From contig NC_049562.1 in NCBI RefSeq assembly GCF_013368755.1, forward strand, positions 2,046,001-2,110,000: a stretch of 64,000 bases of DNA. The letters are read 5' to 3'. The notes below the pieces were generated by a model, which worked only from the letters and a program-made list of their open reading frames with translations, ran no database searches and had not been told where the DNA came from. The translations under genes and the position numbers were made by a program. Origin of the DNA: Talaromyces rugulosus (taxonomy: Eukaryota > Ascomycota > Eurotiomycetes > Eurotiales > Trichocomaceae). Of this stretch, positions 34,984-46,596 are shown piece by piece (positions within the stretch are counted from its first letter, which is position 1; the number at the start of each line of letters is the position of its first letter).

Positions 34984-36021
34984 CAGTTGATGTAAGTAAC
35001 ACTGAATCGATCTACCATATCAACAGCAATTTAACCGTCCACGCAGGAGTTCACAGTCGCCATTATCAGAGGCGGCATTGGCGGACTCGCCCTCGCCATC
35101 AGCTGCGTCCGACGCGGCATCAAAGTGTAGGTGTACGAGCAAGTACACGCCTTTGCCGAGATTGGAACAGGCGTCTCATTCGGACCCAATGCGCTGAGAG
35201 CGCTGGCCAAGATTGATCTAGCCCTGGAACAAGGTTACTAGCGCTGCGCGACGCAAAACGCCTGACTGGAGAAAAAGAAGACATGCTTCGACTTTCCGTG
35301 GGCAAGTGGTCTGACGACGACGACGACGACGATGATAACAGAACAGATACTTATCATATTGTAAACATACAATCCCCGCCGTCCGGGCAGAGAGTTCTGT
35401 GCATCGTGCTCATTTCCTCGATGAGATGGTCAAATTGATCCCACCGGGCACCGCGCATTTCAACAAGAAACTCTCGATATCAAGCATAGCAACAGTGAAG
35501 ACTATTATGAGCTGCTCTTCGTCAATTGCTCGTCTGATACAGCTTCCCTGGTAATCGGCTGCGACGGAGTCAAGTCGCGCACGCGGCAGCTCGTCCTCGA
35601 CGAAAACGACGCTGTCTCACCACAATTCAGCGGTAAGTATGCATATCGCGGGCTGGTGCCCATGGACGACGCCGTGGTTGCACTGGCGCATCCGTCTACA
35701 CCGCATCAGGGAGCGGGCGCCAGGCAGGCGATTGAAGATGCGCTCGTTTTGAGTGAGCTGTTGCGAACGTGGTGTGATAGCAGTCCTTCCTCTGGTGTGC
35801 CCGTTGAAAAAGTGATTGCTGCGTATGATGCTGTCCGGCGGCCTCGATCACAGAAACTGGTGACCACCAGCCGAGCGACCGGGATGATGTATGATTGGGA
35901 GCATCCAGACTGTGGGAGTAATCTCGACAAGGTCCGAGCGTATTCGCTCGAGAGGTTCTCGTGGACATGGGATGAGGATTTGGACGAGCAGATCCGAGTG
36001 GCAGTGGACATGGCGAGTTAG
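34984..36021 (+). pseudogene. Decayed FAD-dependent aromatic monooxygenase (salicylate hydroxylase type)
   Basis: Three separate frames carry pieces of one enzyme in order. The FAD-binding start (TVAIIRGGIGGLALAISC) is at about 35046-35100 and meets an in-frame TAG at once (GIKV-stop-VYEQ), then a second stop after LALEQGY. A middle piece with the DG motif (LVIGCDGVKSRTRQLVLDE) lies at about 35548-35604. The C-terminal piece (AHPSTPHQGAGARQAIEDAL, the GD/FAD-ribityl region) runs to the stop at 36021. The DG segment joins the AHPSTPHQGAG segment directly, so the substrate-domain stretch normally between them (roughly 100 or more residues) is deleted. The dinucleotide-binding Gly pattern is also damaged (IRGGIGG). 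With stops, shifts and a deletion, it cannot make the enzyme. Confidence 0.85.
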
Positions 36022-36396
36022 CTTTAAACAAGCATCACTGTATATTATTTGCCATGTAGTAGATAATTAAAGACCTCCTGAGCGCAGGGAAAATAGACTC
36101 ACTCACTAGGCTACAAAGGTCTAAAGACCTGTAGACTCATTTTATAGTCAATTGACATAGCAGTTAAGCTTTACTATTCAAAGACTAAACGAAACAAATT
36201 GTGTCGATTCAGCTATACTATTACACGGCCAAGAAACAGACCTTGGACAAACGCCCCCATGATCAATCTGAAAAATGATTGATAGATGCCATGTATAAGG
36301 AAAAAAAAAAACGAGCCGAACCGAAACGAAACCATCCAAATCTACTCCAGATACCTATACAACGCCGCCGATTTTCCCTGTCGACGTATCAACGTA
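36022..36396. other. Intergenic
   Basis: 375 bp between the pseudogene and the 3' end of HIR1. AT-rich, no gene seen. Confidence 0.4.
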
Positions 36397-39300
36397 TCAC
36401 GTTTCCATGGCGTCGTCGTCTATTTCGCCGTCTACAACACCTAGTAACTTTGCATAAGGTACGGTTACCCGTTGTAGATCTCGGTGTTTGCCTACAACCA
36501 ATTGTTAACAATGCCCCTCGTCTATAGAAGGAAAAAAAAGGTGACATACCTAGAGCAACAATTGCCTCTTTCAGCAGCACATCTCGAGGCCAACCGCATA
36601 GAGTTTCTGAGCTTGCTGACCAGTTCCGGCCCTCCTTTTCAGTATCCGAAAGTGGCTGCTGTGGTTCATCTTCATCTTCGAAGATGCCGCCCACAAGAGC
36701 CTTCAAAAGTTCCTCGACTTTGCCCCGGAGGCCTTCGGCTCCAATCCGCTTCGCATACATGGACAGATACAAGCGAAATTCCTCCTTGGAGCCTAGAGAA
36801 AGAGCAGCAGCCATACGATTCTCGAGATGGGCAATGGAAACACTCGACTCAAGTGTCTCATATCCTTCTCGTGACAACAAGGCCTTGATAAGTCGCTGGA
36901 GCAAATACGCACGCCCCCGAAGCAGAGTTTCACTGGTCGTGCCTCGTTCCAGATACGGTATGATACCAGCCGAAATCTTGGCCTTGGAGTCATCTCCCCT
37001 TTGGTTGCTGAGTGCCTGCAAGTTGCCAACAGAGGCATCTGTTGTGTTCCAGTATTGACTTCCCACGGCCCACCAAGCTTCCGACACTCTTTGCCAGGTG
37101 TACATAGACGGAGAATAAATATATCCTTCGCCATTAGACAGTGCCACCACTATTCGACCCTCAGAGTTGATTCGAGCGCCGGTCACCGCTGGTGCAAGAA
37201 GAAGCTGCGCTGTTTGCGAGTGCAGAGCAGAATCCAAAACCGGCTGAAGAGAAACAGGCGGATGAGGAGAAGAAAGCGATTTAACATTCCATACATAGCA
37301 CATTCCGACAGCCGTGACACACAGTAACCATGGACCATGGCTTTCCAGCATGACAGGCTGGGCTTCAAGAACGAGTGCGCTGACGAGACGACGGCCTGCA
37401 GGTGTCCATATATAAACAGATCCATCCTCACAGGCAGCAGACCACATGCTAGTGTTACCGGTCGCGAGCAAGACTGACCGAGGAAGGAAATCTTGCCAGA
37501 GAGGTTGGTCCCCGCGACTCAATGTAATCCGCACCGGTTCTCGGTCTGTAGGTCGACCGGTGATAGAAGTTGCTGGCGGATTGCGGGCCTCAAATACAAT
37601 ATCCACTCGAGATTGCTTGGAGTCGCCCGTCGGCTCGGTGGGATTTCCGCTCTTGTCAAGTGCTTGCAATATCTGAGCTCGAACTTTTGGTACTGCTAAC
37701 CGCAGCTGACTGACAGCCATGCAGGGATTTGTAACTGCTGGTCGGATAAACTCTGGTGTGGGTTGTTGTCCGGAAACTGGAGGTTGCGCCTGAGCAGGTA
37801 GTAGTCCTTCTACTGTTTCTGTGAGGATAGGTGTTGCACCATTCTGGCTAATTGATGCAACCCGCTTCTCTACCTGATTATCCTCATCTCCTTCAATTTG
37901 TGCCAGCTTACGTTTGTTTCCGAATAGCATGGCTGATAGTCCTCCCTTGGGCAGTCCATCAAATGGCTTGGACAGGTCGAGCACAGATTGAGGCGCGTCA
38001 GCCCCCCCTTGTTGGACAGTACTGGAAGCCATAAGCCGTGACTGTGGCAAAGACGACTCTGACGCCCCGGCACCAGAAACGAGAAGAGGGGCAATTCGCT
38101 TCTTCCCCTCCTTTGTATATGTTGGCCGCTGTTTTAATCTTTCAAGCTTCGCTTGGTATGGATCTGGCTTGTCCTTGGCTTTATCCGCCGCCTTGTCGTT
38201 CTCCGAGGAAGCCGGGGTAGCTGTGCCATTTGTTTGGGACTTTTGCTTTTCAGGTGCGGTAGTAGAAGTGCCATTCGTCAAGGCTGTTGTCGCAGCAGGG
38301 GTTGTCGTTCCAGCGGTGGCAGCAGGGGCAGCAGTTCCATTGGCTTTTCCGTCAGTCGAGACATGGCCATCGCCCATCAAAGCTCCCATCCTGCCCTCGA
38401 CGCCTTTGAGCTCCCCGGCCTTGCTCTTTTCTTCCAACAGAAGCCCGTCCGTGGTTTCTGCTATTCCGGCACCTCTCCTATTTGTGCCAAACTTTGTCAA
38501 TGATCTTTCATTCTCCTCGAGGGACATTGGATACCCAAGCTCTGAATCTTCAAAGTGAACCGCAACAATAGTCCCGTCTAATGCTGTTGCAAATAAACAT
38601 TTACCATCGGGGGTCCATGCCAGGTCAGACAAAGATTTGGCAGAAACGTCTTGCGCGACAACAATCGGGCGCGGGTTGCTCGTGATCCATACACTGAGAG
38701 ACTTGTCTCCTCCGGCGCATGCAATGACCGTAACCAAGTTATGATGCTCCCCTCCAGTTTTTGTGACGGGCTGTGTCGAATATAGTCGTGGCGAAAATGA
38801 ACATACCTCAACAGGAGCTTCGTGTCCAATGAGGTTGATATCACCATCCCACGACCCACGGTTGATTATAGCCACTGAACTCACCGGCCCATTAACAGCA
38901 TTGGCAGCGGCAATGTGCAGCCCGTCGGGAGACCACGAACAGCGTCGAAAATAGGCAGTCAATGGCGAGCTTTGAAAGGGCGCGACGATGTTTGTTTCCA
39001 AGACGAAGTTGTTTAGTTGGTCATGCGCAGTTGAGTTGGGTGCGGGTGAGCTGAAGCGGAAGACTTTCACGGTTCGGTCGTCACTTGCCGTAGCAAAGTA
39101 CTTGTTGGCTGGATCAAAAGTGATGCCCTTGACATGGCTTTGGTGTACTGATAATGTCTTCAGCTTCTCGAAGGTATGCCCCGACCAGACAACGACTTTT
39201 GAATCCAGGCCGACGGAGACCAGAATCGAGGAGTCGTATGACCATCCCAGGTCTTGCACATCATTGTCATGACCTATTAATCGTCGAATCGTTCGCCAGT

Positions 39301-39908
39301 TTTCAACCGGAGGGGCTTCGTCCGAGCCTAGTGATGACCAGATGCAATTAGTCTCGACCGATAACCATCAAGTCTGGGAGGGGAAAGTACCAAACGTAGA
39401 CCCATGAGACGGAGGATTTGCATCCAGAGAATAAACGCATACAATTTTGTCGTCTGCGCCGGAAGCAAGATATTTCCCATTTGGAGAGAATCGCACGGTG
39501 TGAATGGTGCCGGAGTGGTTGCTCATCGAAGCCAGTTGCTTGGGCTTGTCCGCAAACGCAGGGTCGGCTGCATTGTATATAGCTTCCGTTGACCAGATGC
39601 GCACGTATCCATCTAATTGTTAAACAACCAAGTCAATTATGAGATCCAATTTGTTGTTGTCAAAGTGTCAGAAGACGAGATCTGCACTGAGAACCACTGA
39701 CCTCCAGCGGCCGTCACCAAGCGTTTCCCATCGGGGGAGACATCACAGCTGTAGACTTCAAACTCCTTCCGTTCACCTATCCAACGATGCCTTCCGTCAG
39801 TAAAAGTAAAAGTAAAACGAAGAGAGGGAGAGGGAGAGCAAAGCGGGCTTCCTGCTTAGGAACAAACTCACCTCCATGCGTCAACCAAACAGGCTTGATT
39901 ATATGCAT
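36397..39908 (-). CDS. HIR1: Histone transcription regulator Hir1 (HIRA WD40 protein)
   Basis: Exons are 39908-39872 (37 nt), 39776-39702 (75 nt), 39612-39391, 39327-36550 and 36491-36397 (introns 95, 89, 63 and 58 bp), giving 1068 aa. The start MHIIKPVWLTHGGE matches the family. Seven WD-type repeats fill about 1-390 (e.g. HSGTIHTVRFSPNGKYLASG, HQSHVKGITFDPANKYFATA). A disordered Ala/Thr linker and the HIRA B-type region follow. The Hira domain runs from about 640 to 930 (LATGNTSMWSAACEDGSVYI). The last exon gives HRDLQRVTVPYAKLLGVVDG. Hir1 is part of the HIR complex that deposits H3-H4 independently of replication and represses histone genes. The small exons at both ends are easy to miss. 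Confidence 0.95.
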
Positions 39909-40700
39909 CGCGGCCGATCGCACTCGGGATAATCTCTAAATTTCGTCCTTCTTTTTCAATATTCCACAGGCGTGCGCCGACTTGATGATGGGCTGCACTT
40001 AGACGCAAAACCGCGATGATCAATTCGTAGGATTGTTTGTATAGAACTGCGGATCGAGCATCGCAGCTCCCCTTGGGGGACAAAGGGGGGGAAGGAAATG
40101 TTGGAACCGCCAGCGGAAAGTCGACACAAAGGGAAAAGAAACAGAGAAAAGGTACAGTTATATAGAAGGAAAGAGGGTGAGTCGCGACAGGAAGAGTGAG
40201 GAACAGGGCCGAGTGCAAAACGGGGATGCAGTCGCGCTCCGGACAGCGCACCAGCACAGAAGTCGCGACCCCCCATGGCCCAAGCTTTCGGGCCTTTGCA
40301 GCGCCTGCTCCAAGGCCCGTTGGCGCTGGCCAATCAGGTGATCTAGAACCCAAATCCCGCATCTGATAGAGCTAATTAGCCCTACCATATACATAGTTAG
40401 TTAACCAGAACATCAAAAAATTCAATGAATATAAAGAGATTAACTAAGTTAATGATTATTTGGCTTTTCAATCTACCGCTATGTACATCTCTTTTTTTAA
40501 AAAAAAAAGGGAGAAGAAAAAAACACACATCGTACATATCCATACAATTGTCACTGCTTGACTACAGAAACCTCATACTCCGGAGATGCCATAGAGCGTA
40601 GAATTGGGAGAGACTCGAAAGAAAATCAATGAGAGGAGGAGGAGGGATACGAGGAGGAAGGGAGATTCCCAGCAAGGACCGCATAGCCTTGTCAATCACA
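39909..40700. other. Intergenic: promoter of HIR1 and 3' end of SLP2
   Basis: About 790 bp, no further gene recognised. Confidence 0.45.
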
Positions 40701-42109
40701 CTACCGCCTTCGCTGCGTAGTCTGGTCGAAACTGTTCAGCACACTCTCAGCAACGTTGCTCTGATTGGTGTTGTTCCCCGACTCGGCAGACTCTTCACTG
40801 CCATTCAGATAGGACTCGGCATCTTTAACATGGCTGGCTGGCTCCTCGTGGCCTGTTTCAGACGCAGGGGCTCCAAGGGTCTTGGCAGCTAGCGCCTTCG
40901 ACTGGCCTTCTGAGACTTTTCCATACACCGAAAGTGCACTTGCAATCATACCCCCAATATCACCAACATTTCCAGGGACCACAACCGCCGTGCCTTCCTT
41001 GGCCAAGTTGCCAAACGCATCGACGTATTTCTCGGCAATGCTGAGGCTGACAGCACTGTGCGCATTCTCCTTGTCATCCCGGATCGCCTTTGCAACAGCA
41101 TCGATTCCTCGTGCCGTGGCTTCGGCTTTCAGTTCAATAGCCTGCGCCTCACCAGAGGCTCTGTTGATCTGCTCAGCGCGCAACGCTTCCGAAGCGAGGA
41201 TAACCGATTGTTTACGTCCCTCCGCAATGTTGATCGCACTTTGTCGCTGACCTTCCGACTCCAGGATCTCGGCTCGCTTCGACCGCTCTGCTGTGACCTG
41301 GCGGTGCATGGCGGCCACAACACCTTCGGGTGCGTGGATGTCTCTGATCTCGTAACGCAGGCACACGACACCCCAGTCTTGCGCTGCTTCGTTGATGGCT
41401 TGGGTTATGTTGGTATTCAATGTGGCACGCTCTTTGAGGACGTGGTCCAGCGTCAATTGACCGATTTCGGATCGCATCGTCGTTTGGGCGAGTTGAGAAA
41501 TGGCATATTCGGCGTCTTCTACCCCGTAGCTTCAAGGACGTTAGCAAATCAATCCACAAGAAAAAAGTGACATAAGAAAGGCCCATACCTAGCCTTATAA
41601 GCATCAAAGACCCTCGTGTACAAAACACCATCAAGCTCCAGCGTCACATTATCCGCAGTAATCGCATTCTGACTCGGAATCTCAATCGCATTTTCCTTCA
41701 AACTCTTGACATATGCAATCCGATCAAGAAACGGAATCAAAATTGCCAGCCCCGGTTCCAAGATACGATGGAACTTGCCCATCCGCTCCACGATCCATGC
41801 CGTCTGTTGCGGGACGAAGCGAACCACGGTATTCGCGGGAAGCGAGGATCGTTGTGAAAAGTACGTTTGTGGACCCCCCGACGATGGCGACGAGGAGCCG
41901 CTGGCGAAGCTCAGAAGAGAGTTCTCAGGTTGCGCGTGTGAAGAGGACGAGTTGCTCAGGTTCCGGCGAGATAATGATAATAATGCCAAACTTTGAGATG
42001 CCGGCGCCAGGCCATGGCCACCCGTTCTTGCGAGGTGAGGAAGACCTCTGGCTGTGATGCGGTTGCAGCTTCTAAGAAGCCTTGATGCCGATCTGGAAGA
42101 GAGCTCCAT
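40701..42109 (-). CDS. Stomatin-like protein 2 (SPFH domain), mitochondrial
   Basis: Exons are 42109-41589 and 41529-40701 (intron 59 bp), giving 449 aa. The N-terminus is Arg/Ser-rich with no acid apart from residue 2 (MELSSRSASRLLRSCNR), fitting a mitochondrial presequence. The SPFH/band-7 domain spans about 95-270 (TVVRFVPQQTAWIVERMGKF, EPGLAILIPFLDRIAYV, SYGVEDAEYAISQLAQTTMR). A helical coiled coil with repeated EAxA/AERSKRAEILESEG motifs follows. The C-terminal tail is acidic and disordered. SLP2 proteins scaffold cardiolipin-rich inner-membrane domains and proteases. It is the orthologue class of human STOML2, absent from budding yeast but common in filamentous fungi. Confidence 0.92.
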
Positions 42110-43966
42110 GCTGGCGGGCAATGAAGGGAGGGGGAAACAATGGTGTAAATTGCGTTGCGTGGGATTCGTAAAGCTGGAGAAATGGATCGAAGCTCCCAAG
42201 TCTGGCCGACCCCGGCGGTCTTGGCATTTCTTCGGAAACGGAACTACTTCACGCCGAGTCCATATTGGACTTGTTCAATGTTAACGATTATTATCATATT
42301 CTACAGAATGAGAGCCTCGTTCTATAAGGATATAAAGCTTTGATTTTGTTTTCCCAGCCACTACTAAAAATGCAAACGTCCGAAGTCTTACAAGTCAGCT
42401 ATGCGTCAAATAACCGCGAACAAGATGACAGGAAAAAAAGCACATGAAATGTGAAAAGCAAACACCTACAGCTCGTTCCACCTGTTCATTTTCTTTTTCA
42501 GGGGAGAGCCGAGAAAAAAAAAAAAAAAGAAAAAGAAAAAACACAAATCATAGACAAGACATCAAAGCAACAAAGATTCTTGACAAGTGTAGTCAGTAGA
42601 CCCTTCTGCCACAAGATACACACTTGATGCAGTACAACTTGAAAACAAGATCGAAGAGAAGAGATATAATCGTAACCCAGCAAGGAAGAAGGTACAACGC
42701 AGTATCTTATGCTATGCAAAACCAACCTAAAGAGAACTCAAACATAACTTGAAAAAGAAAGTAGTACACCATAACAAAAGTAACACTTGAACATGAAAAT
42801 CTCCGAGGTAAATGGTGCAACCTTGCTGGTGCGTATCAGGCCGTTTCCTTGGACGGCTTTTTTGATTTAAAAGAAAAATCGAGAAAAAAAGGTTGACAGC
42901 GAGCCGGTTCAACCAGAGAAAGATTGTCGCGCCGGGGGCTGGGCCTTCTTGAGGACGATGCTTGCTGACGATATGAATAGAAGTAAGATTTGTCAAATAA
43001 AAAAAAGAGCTGGCCTGTCTATTGTTCCCTGAAGTCCTTGGCCCCATGATAACCGAACCGAGCGACTGGAAGAAAAAAGATCAAAGAATTTGAAAACAAA
43101 AATCCGACGCCAGCGTATGGAAAATCAAAGATGACGTATGCAAATAAAGTTCAAGATAAAAACGAAACCGTCGTTCAACTTTTTTGATGCGTAGTTGTAG
43201 CGCTGTCGAAGGAAGAAAGAAAGAAAAAGAAAAAAAAGGCAGGGAACGGAGAAAAATGGATGATGAGGCACTGTATGATTTAAACCGAAGAGTCGCGCAC
43301 AAAAGTCGATCTTGAAACTCGTCAATTTTCTAGAGTTATCACATGTCATTGTCGAGACACAGCATGCCACAACATGTTGACCAGGCGACGCGAAAGTGTA
43401 GTGAAAAGCGAACTCATTCGACTGTTCAAGACGCTCGTAAGATAGTGCGGCCGAATTTACCGCATCATTTGTCGAGATTTCCCATAACAATTCAATCTCA
43501 AAATGGAGCAGCCTCGTAGAATCTTCGACAAAAAAAATAACCATTGCCACAGATAAAAGACGTACGGATGCCTAATCAAACTCAACCATCGTGATGATAT
43601 TCGCATACCGAACGCCTGTTCCCGAGTAACACAATAAGTTTCGTAATGAATGCCAATGGCATTTTTTTCGGCATTCAACCCCAGATTGCCGGCATCTGGT
43701 TTTTTTTTTTTTTGCATAGTTTTAGAATTACCGCCAGGCGATAAAAATAGTTTCAACCCCCAAGAGTTTATAATTGTTCCCCTCGAGTTGTTGAACCGGC
43801 GACATAAAAAAGGGCTAAGGGGCAGAACGTCGAAAAAAAAAAGAAAACTCAGATGCTCAGGACGTGGCCATGTAAGGCCACTGATTCATTCATTGGACAG
43901 TCCGCTGGTCCAGATGTCAGCCAGATGTTCCGAAGACAACGCGGCGAATTCGTAATAGGTAAAGGT
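42110..43966. other. Long AT-rich intergenic stretch
   Basis: About 1.86 kb between the SLP2 promoter and the La-motif gene stop. Rich in A homopolymers on the plus strand (for example 15 A at 42511-42525), hence U-rich if transcribed from the minus strand as a long 3' untranslated region. No coding frame is convincing. Confidence 0.45.
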
Positions 43967-46596
43967 TTAAACACGGGCTGTGTGGGTTCCTATAGGGAAG
44001 CGACCTACATTGAATATCTCATTTTGAGGAACACCCGGCACGAACGGCGTGAATTCTGGGGCATTCGTAGACAATGTCGTGCGAGAAGCGGCATAATCAT
44101 GGTTGCCATTGGGAATTCCATTCGGAGGAGTGTGTGCGCCGTGATGACCGAATCCATTTGTCAAAGGCGCGGCCATGTTTTCAACGTGTTGATTTGCCTC
44201 TGGGTGGAACTGGGCAGGCAGATATCCGTCGTTCTGAGCAGATGGATCACGTTGGTCAAGAGGAAGCACCCATTGCTCCCACTTGTCCTTGGGGCGCAAA
44301 CGATCCTGTCCATCCTCGCTAAACTGGTAATCGGCGTTCTTCAGTTGGCGGGAGGAGTGACGCAGCAGTTCGTAGTCTTCAGTGAGGTACTTGATCCGTT
44401 TGAAGCTGGCAATGAAGGCCAAGCGCACGAAACCTTGCGAGTCCATGTGTTTACGGAGATACAAATCCTTGCAGAGATTATCCACCGAGAAATAGTATTC
44501 CCTATATATGTTAATATGTGATTCCAAATGAAAAAAATTGGCAGGAAATACTTACAGCTGCAGTTGAATCAATGACATTAAGCCAAATGGCTCCGTGTAG
44601 GGCTGGAACGGTACCGCAGTCATTGGGCCAGAAGGCACGTTTTGATAGCTAGGGTATACAGTGTTGATTTCTTGAAGAGGAAAGGAACCGTACACTCCAG
44701 CCGAGTTCGGTGCGGAAGGTGATCGCAATGGCAGTCGATGGTTTGCGTGCTGTGGTTGCGCTCCATTCTGGAAGTTTTGTTGCTGCGGGCGCGAACGATC
44801 GTTGGACCCAAACGACTTGTTGGGTGGGACAAATTGGTGCTGTGAGTTTTGGAAATGCTGGTTTTGAGAGCCTGCACCATACGAATGTCCTCCTCGGCCT
44901 CGGTATCCACCGCGACCTCGTTCAGGTCGCGAATCGCCCCGTTCCTTGGGGTGTTCTCGCTGATAATCGCCTTTATCGCGGTTGAATTCTCGGTGCTCTC
45001 GCTCGCGTGGAACGAAGCCATTAGCCTCACGAGAAGCGTCTCCGGATCGGACTGGACCATCGAATCGACGTTCGTTGGGGTGGCGGGCTGCCTGACCCTC
45101 AGACGGCGCATTTCCTGGTCGAGAATTTTGCGACGGCGTGAATTCGGGGGCTTTAGCCAGTCGGTTTTCGCGATGAGGCTTAGGGGTCGCATCAGCTGAG
45201 TGGGAAGTACCATTCGGCGTAGGGTGGGCATCCTCGGAGGCCTTCTGGCGAGTGTCTACACGTGGGCGATCCACGGTATTTTGAGGGCGCTTCTGCTCTG
45301 GTTGCGCATTGGCTTCTGTGTTGGCGGGCTTCCGACCTTGGGCGGGCAAAGAATTGGCTCGGGAGGCGTTGGATTCATTTCGCGCTCGCTCTGGTACGTT
45401 GGCATTCTTGACAAGTGGCTGACCGGTCTGTGCCGCGGCCGTCTTGGGATCGGCTGTTGCGTTGTTATTCGAAGTATGAGCACCACCTCGGCCACCGTCT
45501 CGGCCACCACGAGAAGGTCGACCACCTCGTCGAGCGCCAGTAGGCAGAGGAGTGTTGAAAACAGCGGTCGGGACGTAATGAACAGGAGTCCATTTCTCCT
45601 TGCCACGGGTGGAAGCAGTTTTCTCAATCTTCTCAGCTTTGTCACCCTTTTCCACACCCTTTCGTTTTTCATCGCCGAGGGCTGTCTGGGGGGTAGGCCA
45701 AGCAGTTGAATCAGCAACTGGTGGGAGGGAGGCCTCATCGTTCGGACGAGCGGTGCGATTACCCGACTTCTTGGATCCTATAAAAACGGTATAAATGTCA
45801 GTGACTTGACTTGTGGATAATTGGGTGGTATTAGTAAATCTTAAAAAGGCGTACCTTCATCATGTGGTTTTCTGGTTTCAGTTCGCTTGCGGTCTTTTCC
45901 CAGCGAGGCTGAAGCATCCGCTTGACTATCGTTAGCGGCTTTCTTCTTGTTTGCGGTCTTTGTAGAATCCGAGTAGTCTCCGTTGGTCTGTGGAACCAGC
46001 TTCGAGCTGGTCGTCTTGTTGGTTGGTGCTGTCGATTTCAGCACAGCAGCATTGGCTTTGGCCTTGGCATCTTGTGCCTCCTTTCGCTGCTGCCATATGT
46101 TGACCGTAGGAATCGGGGCTGCTTTGAGTTCCTTCTGTGCAGCCTTCTCCGACTTTGTAGAACCATCCTTGCTCTCGGATACACTGGCTGCCTTGTCGGT
46201 CGGGTTTGACGTCTGCGATTGTTTGTCCCAGGTCGAATCTGAAGTTCCATTCGGGATGGCCGGGATGTCGTCCTCTTTAGCCAACGTCGACGTCGACGCG
46301 GTTCCTATGCTAGGAGATGAGGTGTTGGAAACAACATTCTTGGAAGAGCCGGTTGTTGTCGACTTGGACTCGTGGTCAACAACAGACTCTGGTTTCTCAG
46401 AATCTCCGGATGTTTCTGCGACAATCGTGTCCGAGGTCTGTGAATCTTTACTCGATTCATCCTCTGGCGAAGTCTCGGTGACTTGGTCGGTAGGGAGTTG
46501 GGCCGATTGCTGCGAGGTATTTGGCGCCGCCAACCCCTTTGCTGCCTGTGCGTAGGAGAAGGTCGGCATTTCTGTCTTGCTAGCCGTAGCTGCCAT
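43967..46596 (-). CDS. La-motif RNA-binding protein (LARP1/Sro9-Slf1 type)
   Basis: Exons are 46596-45855, 45777-44556 and 44501-43967 (introns 77 and 54 bp), giving 832 aa. The start is MAATASKTEMPTFSYAQAAKG, with the SYAQAAKG motif seen at Sro9-like N-termini. Residues about 25-640 are disordered: Ser/Thr-rich, then Lys-rich, then RG/RGG-rich (GRGGYRGRGGHSYG). The La motif spans about 640-725 (EYYFSVDNLCKDLYLRKHM, GFVRLAFIASFKRIKYL). Proteins of this type bind mRNAs for ribosomal and mitochondrial proteins and promote translation. The C-terminus is uncertain: a GTAGGT donor at 44009 with a CTGAC branch and CAG near 43905 could replace the last 13 residues. A TTTCAG just before the ATG suggests an intron in the 5' leader. 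Confidence 0.85.

Noticed and set aside
43255..43400. ATGATGA-like box C motifs on the plus strand near 43260 and 43589
   Set aside because: No box D within a plausible distance and no stem.
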